Source: an uncultured Lachnospiraceae bacterium (GTDB lineage Bacteria; Bacillota; Clostridia; Lachnospirales; Lachnospiraceae). From it: a stretch of 64,000 nucleotides of DNA. Below the pieces are notes generated by a model. It was given only the letters and a program-made list of their open reading frames with translations. It did not search any database and was not told where the DNA came from. A program made the translations under genes and the position numbers. Positions 1-9,236 of this stretch are shown here, in pieces (position 1 is the stretch's first letter; every line of letters starts with the position of its first letter). The stretch spans positions 153,187 to 217,186 of the forward strand of contig CAJLRL010000002.1 in the NCBI GenBank assembly GCA_905209075.1, written 5' to 3'.

Positions 1-1182
1 TGTCGTCAGCTGGGCTGCAAGACGTATGTAAACGGAAATTTAGGAAGCGGAACTGTCCGTGAGATGAGTGAGTGGGTTGAATATATCACATTTAATGGGG
101 TATCACCGATGGCTGATCTTCGAAAAGCAAACGGACATGAGGAACCATGGACTATTGATTATTTTGGTGTAGGAAATGAAAACTGGGGCTGCGGTGGAAA
201 TATGAGACCTGAGCATTATGCAGACGAATACCGCAGATATCAGACTTATGTAAGAAACTATGCCGGAAACCAGCCAATTCAGAAAGTATGCTGTGGACCA
301 AACGTGGATGATTATGAGTGGACAAAAAAAGTTATGGAGACATGCTTTGACCATTGTGAACCTAGATTCCATGGTCTTATGGATGGTCTTTCACTCCACT
401 ATTATACTTTACCTGAAACTGAAGATAACTGGGATATAAAAGGAAGTGCTACTGATTTTACAGAAGATATATTCTACCAGACGTTAAAGAGAAGCTTTTT
501 CATGGAAGAACTCATAAACCGTCATGGCGCTATCATGGATCAGTATGATCCGGATAAAAATATCGGACTTATAGTTGATGAGTGGGGAATCTGGTCTGAT
601 GTGGAGCCGGGAACAAATCCTGGATTTTTATATCAGCAGAATACAATGCGTGATGCACTTGTAGCAGGAATCACACTTAATATTTTCAACAAACATTCTG
701 ATCGTGTAAAGATGGCCTGCATAGCACAGCTTATCAACGTACTTCAGTCAGTAATGCTTACAGATGGCGAGAAGATGATAAAGACACCTACATACTATGT
801 ATTCCATATGATGCGTCATCATCAGGGAGCCTCACTTCTTGGAAGCGAGCTTGTGGGATGTGGAACTGTAGGAAAAGATAAAAACGAACTTCCTAAAGTT
901 ATCGAGTCTGTATCAGAGGATGCTGACGGAGTTATTACAGTAACACTCACAAACAACTCTCTTGAAGCATCTGAGGAGATTGAAATCTCACTCACAGCTG
1001 ACAGCGCGAGCTACAATGTAAAAGAAGCAAGATTCATAGCAGGAGCAATGAATGCGCACAATACATTTGATCAGCCAGAGGTTGTAGAAGAAAAAGACTT
1101 TGATGCATTTGAAAAGAATGCTGACGGAATTAAAGTTACTATTCCGGCATGTAGTGTTGTTACACTTCGTCTTGCAAAATAA
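1..1182 (+). CDS. GH51 alpha-L-arabinofuranosidase, C-terminal part (5' end outside window)
   Basis: The reading frame is open from base 1, so the gene starts upstream of the window. The methionine at base 64 is internal, because the residues before it (NLGSGTVRE just upstream) are normal GH51 sequence. The fragment carries both catalytic glutamates of the clan GH-A barrel: the acid/base in GNENWGCGG (Glu codon 178-180) and the nucleophile in VDEWGIW (Glu codon 580-582). The C-terminal part, from about base 860, is the usual beta-sandwich domain. GH51 enzymes remove terminal arabinofuranose from arabinan, arabinoxylan or arabinogalactan. No secretion signal can be judged because the N-terminus is missing; family members in related bacteria are usually cytoplasmic. 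It heads a cluster with YesL, GH127 and araA genes, which fits arabino-oligosaccharide breakdown. Confidence 0.95.
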   Translation, partial: CRQLGCKTYVNGNLGSGTVREMSEWVEYITFNGVSPMADLRKANGHEEPWTIDYFGVGNENWGCGGNMRPEHYADEYRRYQTYVRNYAGNQPIQKVCCGPNVDDYEWTKKVMETCFDHCEPRFHGLMDGLSLHYYTLPETEDNWDIKGSATDFTEDIFYQTLKRSFFMEELINRHGAIMDQYDPDKNIGLIVDEWGIWSDVEPGTNPGFLYQQNTMRDALVAGITLNIFNKHSDRVKMACIAQLINVLQSVMLTDGEKMIKTPTYYVFHMMRHHQGASLLGSELVGCGTVGKDKNELPKVIESVSEDADGVITVTLTNNSLEASEEIEISLTADSASYNVKEARFIAGAMNAHNTFDQPEVVEEKDFDAFEKNADGIKVTIPACSVVTLRLAK

Positions 1183-1228
1183 GTAATATTTAGGAACGTA
1201 CATAAGGACTTGAAAAAGGAGACTTGAT

Positions 1229-1882
1229 ATGGCAGGCAGATTTAAATATGACAATAAAGTTTTTGAAGTGATAAATGCGATAGTTGATTTACTTGTTTTA
1301 GGCTTTTTCTGGATAATAACAAGTATTCCCATTTTTACTATGGGAGCATCAACAACAGCACTTTATTATACAGTAAACAAATCAATAAGAAATAAAAAAG
1401 GATATGCATACAGAGAGTACTGGAAGGCATTTAAGCGCAATTTTAAACAGGCAACATTATGTTTTTTGATGTGGTTTGTTGTGGCAATATTTCTTGTAGG
1501 TGATGTCATTATTACAAAGCAGGTATTACGTCAGGATACACAGCTTGGAGCGTCATATTATTTCTTCCTTGTACTTGCAGGTGCAGCGCTTGCATGGGAG
1601 TTTTATTTATTTTCATATATAGCAAGATTTGAATGTACCGTAATGGAAGCAATGAAAAAAAGCCTCTTTATGATGCTTGCTAATCTTGGCTGGTCAGCAG
1701 CACTTGTGGCAATATTCATGGCATGTCTGTTCTTGTGCAGAGATATGATGAGCCTGTTTATATTATTGCCGGGTGGATTTTGTGCGATCAAAAATTATAT
1801 TCTGGAGAAAGTATTCAAAAAGTACAGAACCCCGGAAGATATTGCAAGGGAACTTGAGATGAACAGAACATTCTCAAGATAG
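1229..1882 (+). CDS. YesL/DUF624 family membrane protein
   Basis: A 217-residue polytopic membrane protein with about four or five hydrophobic segments (roughly residues 15-45, 75-100, 105-130, 145-165 and 170-185). The N-terminal pattern, with FWIITSIPIFTMGAS near residue 30, matches the DUF624/YesL family. These proteins sit beside carbohydrate ABC transporters and glycosidases in Firmicutes. Their biochemical role is not established; a link to sugar uptake is inferred from gene neighbourhood in other genomes. Start ATG 1229 follows AAAAAGGAG. It lies 46 bp after the GH51 gene and is followed by an intrinsic terminator, so it is probably the last gene of the GH51 transcript. Confidence 0.85.
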   Translation: MAGRFKYDNKVFEVINAIVDLLVLGFFWIITSIPIFTMGASTTALYYTVNKSIRNKKGYAYREYWKAFKRNFKQATLCFLMWFVVAIFLVGDVIITKQVLRQDTQLGASYYFFLVLAGAALAWEFYLFSYIARFECTVMEAMKKSLFMMLANLGWSAALVAIFMACLFLCRDMMSLFILLPGGFCAIKNYILEKVFKKYRTPEDIARELEMNRTFSR

Positions 1883-1883
1883 C

Positions 1884-1908
1884 AAAAGGCGGGGGTATCC
1901 CGCCTTTT
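1884..1908 (+). terminator. Rho-independent terminator after the yesL-like gene
   Basis: Inverted repeat AAAAGGCGGG / CCCGCCTTTTT with a short loop starts directly after the stop codon. It separates the GH51-yesL transcript from the GH127 gene, which begins at 1951. Confidence 0.85.
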
Positions 1909-1950
1909 TGCACTTAAAGATTTGTTGGAACGAGAAGGGGAGACTGTAAA

Positions 1951-3873
1951 ATGGATTCAAACGAAAGCTGGGTTGATTTAAAAAATATAAAAATTACAGA
2001 TGATTTCTGGAGCGGCATGCAGAATCTTGTGACAGATGTTGTCATACCTTTTCAGGAGAGGGTTCTAAATGACGATGAACCTGATGTTGAGAAAAGCCAT
2101 GCGATCGAAAACTTCAGGATAGCGGCAGGTTTAAGTGATGGCGAATTTTATGGTATGGTTTTTCAGGACAGCGATGTTGCAAAATGGCTTGAGGGTGCAG
2201 CCTATTCACTTATTATAAAACCGGATAAAGAACTTGAAAAAAGAGCGGATGATATAATAGGGATAATAGAAAAGGCACAGCAGCCGGATGGCTATTTAAA
2301 TACATATTTTACGATCAAGGAGCCTGATCACCGCTGGCAGAATCTTTTGGAGTGCCATGAACTATACTGCGCAGGTCATATGATGGAAGCTGCTGTTGCA
2401 TATTATGATGCGACAGGAAAAGACCGGCTGCTTAAGGTCATGGAAAGGATGGCGGGACATATCATAAACCGCTTTGGCCCTGATAAGATTACCGGCATTC
2501 CGGGACATCAGGAAGTTGAGATAGGTCTTATGCGTATGTATCATGTGACGGACAATGAAGAGTATAAAAAGATGGCACGTTATTTTCTTGAGGAAAGGGG
2601 TAAAAATCCGGATTTTTTCAAGGAGGAAGCACAAAAGAGAGACTGGAAGCATTTTGGGATGATTCCGGAGGATACGAAATATAATCAAAGTTATGCCACA
2701 ATATATGAGCAGGATGAGGCGGTAGGACACAGTGTAAGAGCAGTATATATGTATACGGCCATGGCTGATCTTGCAGCAACAGATAATGATGAAAGATTAT
2801 ACAAGGCATGCAGACGCCTGTGGGACAACATGGCACAGAAAAAAATGTACATAACAGGAGGCATAGGCTCAACGGTTGAGGGTGAAGCTTTCACAAAGGA
2901 GTATGAGCTTCCAAATGATATGGCATATGCTGAGACATGCGCTTCGATAGGACTTGTATTTTTTGCCAAACAGATGCTTAGGATGGATAAAAGCGGTGAA
3001 TATGCAGATGTGATGGAACGTGCACTTTATAATGGGATCATAAGCGGAATGCAGCTGGATGGAAAAAGATTTTTCTATGTAAATCCGCTTGAAGTGAATC
3101 CTGGTGTGTCAGGGGAGATATTTGGATATAAACATGTTATACCGCAAAGACCGGGATGGTACACATGTGCATGCTGCCCGCCAAACCTTGTCCGTATGGT
3201 CACGTCACTTGGAAAATATACATGGGATGAGGATGAAGATACTATATATTCACATATGTTCATAGGACAGGAGGCTAAGCTCAATAAAGCTGATATTTCA
3301 GTAAAGAGCAGTTATCCATGGAAAGGACAGATTGCATATACGATAAATCCGAAAACATCAGATAAATTTGCTGTTGCGATCCATATACCGGGATATCTGA
3401 AAAAATATACTGTTAGGCTGAATGGTGAAATTATTGATGCGTCAAAACAGGTGAAAAATGGATACATGTATATCGAACGTGTATGGTATAGTAATGATAC
3501 GATTGAAATTACATTTGATATGGAGATCAGAAAGGTCTATGCGAATACAAATGTCAGAGAGGATATTGGCTGCGTGGCGCTTATGAGAGGCCCATTTGTA
3601 TATTGCTTTGAGGGGGTTGACAACGATTCAGATGTTCAAAGCCTTATACTTGAAGCGGAAAAGATAGATCAGGCTAAGGAAGAAATTATGACAGATGATC
3701 TGCTGAAGGGAATGACATCTATCCTTGTTCCGGCAGTAAGGCTTGAAAGTGATGATGGACTTTATTCGGAAAATCCACCTAAAGAACGAAGTGTTATGGC
3801 AAAGGCTGTTCCGTATTTTGCATGGGGCAACAGAGGACTTAACCAGATGCGTGTGTGGATGCATAGCAGATAG
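1951..3873 (+). CDS. GH127 beta-L-arabinofuranosidase
   Basis: 640 residues, close to the 658 of Bifidobacterium HypBA1, the type enzyme. The residues that bind zinc and perform catalysis in HypBA1 have clear counterparts. AETCAS (near residue 330) gives the Glu-x-Cys ligands, and CACCPPN (near residue 405) gives the tandem cysteines, the first of which is the nucleophile. GEAFTKEYELPND (near residue 311) holds the likely acid/base Glu. The N-terminal half is the alpha/alpha barrel and the C-terminal 200 residues are beta-rich. There is no signal peptide, so the enzyme is cytoplasmic. It would release L-arabinose from beta-arabino-oligosaccharides such as those on hydroxyproline-rich plant glycoproteins. 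The L-arabinose isomerase gene follows. Start ATG 1951 is preceded by GAAGGGGAG. Confidence 0.93.
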   Translation: MDSNESWVDLKNIKITDDFWSGMQNLVTDVVIPFQERVLNDDEPDVEKSHAIENFRIAAGLSDGEFYGMVFQDSDVAKWLEGAAYSLIIKPDKELEKRADDIIGIIEKAQQPDGYLNTYFTIKEPDHRWQNLLECHELYCAGHMMEAAVAYYDATGKDRLLKVMERMAGHIINRFGPDKITGIPGHQEVEIGLMRMYHVTDNEEYKKMARYFLEERGKNPDFFKEEAQKRDWKHFGMIPEDTKYNQSYATIYEQDEAVGHSVRAVYMYTAMADLAATDNDERLYKACRRLWDNMAQKKMYITGGIGSTVEGEAFTKEYELPNDMAYAETCASIGLVFFAKQMLRMDKSGEYADVMERALYNGIISGMQLDGKRFFYVNPLEVNPGVSGEIFGYKHVIPQRPGWYTCACCPPNLVRMVTSLGKYTWDEDEDTIYSHMFIGQEAKLNKADISVKSSYPWKGQIAYTINPKTSDKFAVAIHIPGYLKKYTVRLNGEIIDASKQVKNGYMYIERVWYSNDTIEITFDMEIRKVYANTNVREDIGCVALMRGPFVYCFEGVDNDSDVQSLILEAEKIDQAKEEIMTDDLLKGMTSILVPAVRLESDDGLYSENPPKERSVMAKAVPYFAWGNRGLNQMRVWMHSR

Positions 3874-3908
3874 ATCAAATATCCAGTGCTCAGGTGATTT
3901 GAGGTTCG

Positions 3909-3997
3909 GATAATATGGATATCTGTTGATTTAAGTACCTGATAATCTGGATATCTGTTGATTTAAGTACTGGACAATCTCGGTATCAGGTAATTTC
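3909..3997 (+). repeat. Tandem 32-bp repeat between GH127 and araA
   Basis: Two near-identical 32-bp units (3909-3940 and 3941-3972) share GATAAT..GGATATCTG and TTGATTTAAGTAC. A third, diverged unit begins at 3973. The array lies in the 179-bp gap before araA. No strong hairpin or promoter is visible in it; its role is unknown. Confidence 0.75.
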
Positions 3998-4052
3998 ATA
4001 TGAGATAATTTAGCCGCATAGAAATGATTATAAAAATAGAAGGAGAAGAATT

Positions 4053-5549
4053 ATGTTAGCAGTTAAAAAATACAAATTTTGGTTTTGTACAGGATCACAG
4101 GATTTATACGGAGATGAGTGTCTTGCAAATGTAGCAGCTCATTCAAAGGAGATTGTGGCAAAGTTAAATGAATCAGGAGTTCTTCCTTTTGAAGTTGTCT
4201 GGAAGCCGACACTTATAACAAACGAGCTTATAAGAAAGACATTCAATGAGGCAAACACAGATGACGAGTGTGCAGGTGTTATCGTATGGTGCCACACATT
4301 TTCGCCTGCTAAATCATGGATCTTAGGACTTAAGGAATTAAGAAAACCATTACTTCATTTACATACACAGTACAATGAGGAAATCCCTTATGATTCTATC
4401 GACATGGATTTCATGAATGAAAATCAGGCAGCACACGGAGATCGTGAGTGGGGACACATTGTTACACGCATGGGAATTGAGAGAAAAGTTGTTGTTGGAC
4501 ACTGGTCTGATCCGGTTGTACAGGGCAAGATCGCATCATGGCAGCGTGTGGCAGTCGGAGTTGTGGAGAGCAGCCATATCCGTGTAATGCGTGTAGCTGA
4601 CAATATGAGAAATGTTGCGGTTACAGAAGGTGATAAGGTAGAGGCACAGATCAAGTTTGGCTGGGAAGTTGATGCTTATCCTGTAAATGAGATCGCAGAG
4701 GCTGTTGCAGCAGTATCACAGTCAGATACAAATGCACTTGTAGACGAATACTATGATAAATATGATATTTTACTTGAGGGCAGAGATCCTGAAGAATTCA
4801 AAAAACATGTTGCTGTACAGGCACAGATAGAGCTTGGATTCGAGAGGTTCCTTGAGGAGAAAAATTATCAGGCTATCGTTACACATTTCGGAGATCTTGG
4901 CGCATTAAAACAGCTTCCGGGACTTGCTATCCAGCGTCTTATGGAAAAAGGATATGGTTTCGGAGCAGAGGGAGACTGGAAGGTTGCCGCAATGGTACGT
5001 CTCATGAAGATAATGACTGCAGGCATGAAAGATGCAAAAGGTACATCAATGCTTGAAGATTACACATATAATCTTATGAAAGGAAAAGAGGGAATCCTTG
5101 AGGCACACATGCTTGAGATCTGCCCGACTATCGCAGATGGTCCTATCAGCATCAAATGCCAGCCGCTTTCAATGGGTGACAGAGAAGATCCAGCGAGACT
5201 TGTATTTACATCAAAGGAGGGCACAGGTATTGCGACATCACTTGTTGATCTTGGAGATCGTTTCCGTCTTATCATCAACACGGTTGACTGCAAAAAGACA
5301 GAAAAACCTATGCCGAAGCTGCCGGTAGCTACAAACTTCTGGACACCACAGCCAGACCTTTACACAGGAGCAGAGGCATGGATACTTGCAGGTGGAGCAC
5401 ACCATACAGCATTCACATATGACCTTACAGCAGAGCAGATGGGTGACTGGGCTGCAGCAATGGGAATCGAGGCTGTATTTATTGACAACGATACAACGAT
5501 CAGAAATTTCAAGAAAGATCTTATGCTTGGAAATATTTTTTACAAATAA
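4053..5549 (+). CDS. araA: L-arabinose isomerase
   Basis: 498 residues, the standard length for AraA, which converts L-arabinose to L-ribulose using Mn2+. The N-terminus KFWFCTGSQDLYGDE is characteristic. Expected active-site segments are present: the Glu region around GFGAEGDWK (near residue 310), EDYTYN (near 337), and the histidine in the downstream HMLEICP (near 355). The start ATG follows AGAAGGAGAAGAA. The gene ends at a strong terminator and appears to be transcribed alone or with GH127. The next enzymes of the pathway, ribulokinase (AraB) and ribulose-5-phosphate epimerase (AraD), are not in the window and must lie elsewhere. Confidence 0.97.
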   Translation: MLAVKKYKFWFCTGSQDLYGDECLANVAAHSKEIVAKLNESGVLPFEVVWKPTLITNELIRKTFNEANTDDECAGVIVWCHTFSPAKSWILGLKELRKPLLHLHTQYNEEIPYDSIDMDFMNENQAAHGDREWGHIVTRMGIERKVVVGHWSDPVVQGKIASWQRVAVGVVESSHIRVMRVADNMRNVAVTEGDKVEAQIKFGWEVDAYPVNEIAEAVAAVSQSDTNALVDEYYDKYDILLEGRDPEEFKKHVAVQAQIELGFERFLEEKNYQAIVTHFGDLGALKQLPGLAIQRLMEKGYGFGAEGDWKVAAMVRLMKIMTAGMKDAKGTSMLEDYTYNLMKGKEGILEAHMLEICPTIADGPISIKCQPLSMGDREDPARLVFTSKEGTGIATSLVDLGDRFRLIINTVDCKKTEKPMPKLPVATNFWTPQPDLYTGAEAWILAGGAHHTAFTYDLTAEQMGDWAAAMGIEAVFIDNDTTIRNFKKDLMLGNIFYK

Positions 5550-5590
5550 ATCGCACACCTCTAATTAATATTAACCTATATAATGAAAGA

Positions 5591-5617
5591 CCGCCGCACA
5601 TATGTGTGGCGGTTTTT
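5591..5617 (+). terminator. Rho-independent terminator after araA
   Basis: Near-perfect 22-bp hairpin (CCGCCGCACAT / ATGTGTGGCGG) followed by TTTTT. It ends the araA transcript before the convergent AraC gene. Confidence 0.9.
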
Positions 5618-5706
5618 CTGTTACTTTATAATTAATATCATGGCGTATGTATTATGGCGTATATATACAAATCTTTTATATACAGTATTTTTATGGAAAA
5701 TTTATG

Positions 5707-6558
5707 TTATATATGAAGTTTCCTGAATTGTGCAGGTGTCATTCCTGATAATTTTTTAAACATGACTATAAAGTGGCTTGCATCGGAATAACCGACATCT
5801 AAGGCGATATCCTGTATTTTGCGTTTACTGTTTAGAAGCAATAATTCTTTTGCTTTGTTGATACGATAGTTTGTCAGGTATTCGTAGACAGAGCAGTTTA
5901 GAAATTCGGAAAAAATGCGTGAAAGGTATTGCTGTGATACAAATACACTGTTTGCAAGCTGCTGTGCGCTTATGTCTTCCATATAATGATCTTCGATAGT
6001 GTCTATGACCGGTTTTATAAATTTAGAAAAAACCGGATCGTCTTTTCCGTGAGAATGATTTGTCTGATCTGCAAGCAGAAGCATTATATTATAGCAGTCT
6101 ACGGAAAGAGTACGTGTATCGTTTCCACGTTCTTTAAAATGCTGCATTGCCCTTGAAATTGCTGCAGAAATTTCTTTCCACTTATATTCATCTATGATCC
6201 AATATCCATTTTCAGTGAATATATCTTTAAATGCAGGCTCCATTGAGCCTGTGAAGGTCGCAAATTCTGTCTGCCATGAGTGTAAAGGGGCATTTTTGTT
6301 GTGGTAAGAGTGAGGAATATACGGAGCAATAAGGATTCCCTGACCTTTTGAAAGCTCTATTGTCTGACTGATCTTGGGGTCAGAAGATAATTCGTTTTTG
6401 TAATATATATTTATTATACCGGTTCCTTTTTGTGTCTGTAAATAATGGAACAGAGGAAAACCATTTGGGCGGTTTACACTTTCCTGTTCCCAGTTGTTGC
6501 CGACAGAGTCAAATTGAAATGGTTCTTTTGCGAAATTGTTTCCAAAATAAATTGGCAT
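5707..6558 (-). CDS. AraC/XylS family transcriptional regulator
   Basis: 283 residues. The N-terminal ~150 residues form a cupin-like ligand-binding domain (sugar pocket), and the C-terminal ~100 residues hold the double helix-turn-helix of AraC proteins. Hallmark sequences are VSQQYLSRIFSEF (first recognition helix), KIQDIALDVGYSDASHF and the tail FKKLSGMTPAQFR. It is divergent from the GH42 gene across a 154-bp region with direct repeats of ATGTTATATAA, which are probable binding sites. It likely activates GH42, and perhaps the arabinose genes, in response to a sugar. The ligand cannot be told from sequence. The start follows an AGGAG (reverse strand). Confidence 0.93.
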   Translation of the reverse strand: MPIYFGNNFAKEPFQFDSVGNNWEQESVNRPNGFPLFHYLQTQKGTGIINIYYKNELSSDPKISQTIELSKGQGILIAPYIPHSYHNKNAPLHSWQTEFATFTGSMEPAFKDIFTENGYWIIDEYKWKEISAAISRAMQHFKERGNDTRTLSVDCYNIMLLLADQTNHSHGKDDPVFSKFIKPVIDTIEDHYMEDISAQQLANSVFVSQQYLSRIFSEFLNCSVYEYLTNYRINKAKELLLLNSKRKIQDIALDVGYSDASHFIVMFKKLSGMTPAQFRKLHI

Positions 6559-6579
6559 AGCTTCTCCTTTTGTTTCAAA

Positions 6580-6612
6580 ATGTTATATAAAATGGTTTAT
6601 GATGTTATATAA
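6580..6612. promoter_or_regulatory. Candidate AraC-type operator: two direct repeats
   Basis: ATGTTATATAA occurs at 6580-6590 and again at 6602-6612. The 22-bp phase, about two helical turns, is the arrangement expected for an AraC dimer. The sites lie between the divergent araC-like and GH42 genes, about 100 bp upstream of the GH42 start codon. Confidence 0.5.
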
Positions 6613-6712
6613 TTCTGCTTTAAAATAGTATATGATAAGTGCATAAAGAAATGAACTTATTGTTTAAGAATATCATAAAAAATATATAATTTCTATATGG
6701 GAGGTAAGACAT

Positions 6713-8722
6713 ATGCAGTCAAAATTCAAAAGAATCCTTTTTGGAGGAGATTACAATCCTAATCAGTGGCCGGAAGAAATCTGGAAAGAAGATATGACAT
6801 ATTTTAAGGAAGCACATATAAACAGTGCTACAATAAATGTTTTTTCATGGGCAAAGATACAGCCGTCAGAAAATGTGTATGATTTTTCGCAACTTGACAA
6901 GATCGTTGATATGCTTTCAGATGAAAATTACGATATTGTCATGGCAACATCTACAGCAGCACTTCCTGCATGGATGGTAAAGAAATATCCGGAGACAATG
7001 AGCACAGACTATGAGGGACGCCATCATAAGTTTGGCGGCAGACACAATTTCTGTCCAAACTCCTTAGTGTATCAGAAATATGCAAAGGCACTTGCGACAG
7101 AGCTTGCAAAGCGCTATGGCAGCAACAAAAATATTTCTGTATGGCATATCAATAACGAGTACGGTGGATACTGCTACTGCGATAATTGCCAGAAACAGTT
7201 CAGAGTGTGGCTAAAAGATAAATACAAGACGATCAATGCTGTAAATGAGGCATGGAACACAGAATTCTGGGGACATACATTCTACGATTGGGATGAGATA
7301 GTTGTTCCAAACCAGCTTAGCGAGGAATTGTTGCCGGACATGACTATGTTTGCAGGCATTTCAATCGACTACAGACGTTTCTACTCAGACAGCATGTTGA
7401 ACTGCTACAAGATGGAACGGGATGCGATAAAAGAGATTTGTCCGGATGCATTTATCACAACAAACCTCATGGGTACTTTCAAGGGACTTGATTATTTCAA
7501 ATGGGCAAAGGAAATGGATATCGTTTCATGGGACAACTATCCTGCATACGATACACCATGGAGCATGGTTGCCATGACACACGATCTGATGCGAGGCTTA
7601 AAGGATGAGCCTTTTATGCTCATGGAACAGACTCCAAGCCAGCAGAACTGGCAGAAATACAATTCGCTCAAGCGTCCTGGACAAATGCGGGCTCAGAGCT
7701 ATCAGACAGTAGCCCATGGTGCCGATACTATCCAGTTTTTCCAGCTTAGAAGAAGCGTTGGCGGATGTGAGAAATTCCATGGAGCAGTTATCGCACATGC
7801 TGGAACAAACAACACAAGGGTATTTAAAGAGACTGCACAGCTTGGAAAGGAGCTTGAGAGCTTTGGAACAAAGACTCTCGGATCAAGCAACAATTCACAG
7901 GTCGGTATCATTTTTGACTGGGATAACTACTGGGCACTTGAGTACACAAGCGGACCTACACAGGATTTAAAATATGTTGACCAGATACATCAGTATTATG
8001 AGTATTTCTACAACAATAATATCTCTGTTGATATGATACCTGTTGACGCTGATTTTTCAAAATATAAAGTCATTGCCGCACCTGTACTTTACATGATAAA
8101 AGACGGAATGAAAGAAAAACTTGAGGAATTCGTTGAAAATGGTGGAACTCTTATCACAACATTTATGAGCGGTATTGTAAACCAGTCAGATAACGTATAT
8201 CTCGGCGGATATCCTGGACCACTCCGCAAGATGGCTGGTGTATGGGTTGAGGAGATTGACGCACTAGCACCTGAGCAGTCTAACACAGTAAGATTTGCTG
8301 ACGGAACAGAGTACAAATGCAATCTTCTCTGTGATCTTATGCATACAGAAGGAGCAGAGGTATTGGCTTCATATGAGAGTGATTTCTATGCAGGAATGCC
8401 TGCTGTCACAAAAAACAGTTATGGAAAAGGCAAGGTATACTATGTCGCCACACAGTTTGAGGCTGCCGGTCTTGCCAAAGTGCTTGGCGAGGTGACAAAG
8501 GAAAGCGCTGTATCAGGTGTTATAGCTGAAAAGACTGGACTTGAGATCACATGCCGCGAGAGTGATACAACACGTTTCTATTTTGTGATGAATTTCACTG
8601 ATGAGGAGCAGGTTCTCCCGGTAAGTCTTGCAGGAAAGACAGATCTCATAACAGGAGAGGCTGCAAAAGAAAACGAAGTCATGAAGAAGTGGGATGTAAA
8701 GATACTTCAGGAAGCATTGTAA
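6713..8722 (+). CDS. GH42 beta-galactosidase
   Basis: 669 residues, normal for GH42. The N-terminal FGGDYNPNQWPEE is a family signature. The catalytic acid/base is the Glu of HINNEYGGYC (near residue 148) and the nucleophile is the Glu of MLMEQTPSQQNW (near residue 304). The cysteine set around GYCYCDNC (three Cys) fits the GH42 zinc cluster. The trimerisation and C-terminal domains follow. There is no signal peptide. Substrates are probably short galactans or arabinogalactan oligosaccharides taken up by the cell; some GH42 members are alpha-L-arabinopyranosidases, which would also fit this locus. Start ATG 6713 follows GGGAGGTAAGACAT. The gene is single, under the divergent AraC regulator. 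Confidence 0.94.
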   Translation: MQSKFKRILFGGDYNPNQWPEEIWKEDMTYFKEAHINSATINVFSWAKIQPSENVYDFSQLDKIVDMLSDENYDIVMATSTAALPAWMVKKYPETMSTDYEGRHHKFGGRHNFCPNSLVYQKYAKALATELAKRYGSNKNISVWHINNEYGGYCYCDNCQKQFRVWLKDKYKTINAVNEAWNTEFWGHTFYDWDEIVVPNQLSEELLPDMTMFAGISIDYRRFYSDSMLNCYKMERDAIKEICPDAFITTNLMGTFKGLDYFKWAKEMDIVSWDNYPAYDTPWSMVAMTHDLMRGLKDEPFMLMEQTPSQQNWQKYNSLKRPGQMRAQSYQTVAHGADTIQFFQLRRSVGGCEKFHGAVIAHAGTNNTRVFKETAQLGKELESFGTKTLGSSNNSQVGIIFDWDNYWALEYTSGPTQDLKYVDQIHQYYEYFYNNNISVDMIPVDADFSKYKVIAAPVLYMIKDGMKEKLEEFVENGGTLITTFMSGIVNQSDNVYLGGYPGPLRKMAGVWVEEIDALAPEQSNTVRFADGTEYKCNLLCDLMHTEGAEVLASYESDFYAGMPAVTKNSYGKGKVYYVATQFEAAGLAKVLGEVTKESAVSGVIAEKTGLEITCRESDTTRFYFVMNFTDEEQVLPVSLAGKTDLITGEAAKENEVMKKWDVKILQEAL

Positions 8723-8773
8723 TTTCATATCTTACACTTAATATCGGATACCTGATAATTGATACTTAAATAT

Positions 8774-8819
8774 AAAAACGGTCGCAAGCATAATAAATGA
8801 TGGCTTGCAGCCGTTTTTT
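8774..8819. terminator. Bidirectional terminator between GH42 and HEPN genes
   Basis: AAAAACGG(T)CGCAAGC pairs with GCTTGC(A)GCCGTTTTT. A-run and T-run flank both sides, so it can stop transcripts from both convergent genes. Confidence 0.85.
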
Positions 8820-8822
8820 AGA

Positions 8823-9236
8823 TTAAATAATAGTTCCGCTGTTATTTTTACGCAGATATTCAATTATTGCGTATATTATATTCTCCGCATTATTATATTG
8901 CTTTTGAGCTTCTTCCTTTGATGCTATAAAGAAATCATCATAATCACTTTGCTCTCTTTTTTGCTGCAACCTAGCAAGCTTTCGCCCTATATCTTTTTCA
9001 AAAATACCTGTTGCCACGTAATTTTTATTGAAATATGCAATAACATCTTTATGCCTTTTAAAGTCAATACGTTCTAATGCTAAAATGGATCGTGCTGCAT
9101 AAAACGAAGCATAATAGGATCTATTTATAGAGTCTTTATAATGCTTATTTTCGAGGCATTCTTTAGCAACATTTAAAGTTTCTCGGGCGGTATCAATTCT
9201 GTATTTTGCTAAATTAATGCAATTCTCATCATGCAA
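8823..9236 (-). CDS. HEPN domain protein (partner of MNT nucleotidyltransferase)
   Basis: About 137 residues, all-helical, with the HEPN core motif NRSYYASFYAARSIL near residue 40. Paired with the upstream minimal nucleotidyltransferase gene it resembles MntA/HepT-type or stand-alone MNT-HEPN modules, in which the HEPN protein is an RNase toxin and the MNT protein AMPylates it. Here the catalytic R-x4-6-H motif reads R-x6-Y, so RNase activity is uncertain. The start is not clear: GTG 9245 abuts the GGGAGGG ribosome site, so TTG 9236 with normal spacing is preferred. It overlaps the nucleotidyltransferase stop codon, implying coupled translation. Confidence 0.8.
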   Translation of the reverse strand: MHDENCINLAKYRIDTARETLNVAKECLENKHYKDSINRSYYASFYAARSILALERIDFKRHKDVIAYFNKNYVATGIFEKDIGRKLARLQQKREQSDYDDFFIASKEEAQKQYNNAENIIYAIIEYLRKNNSGTII

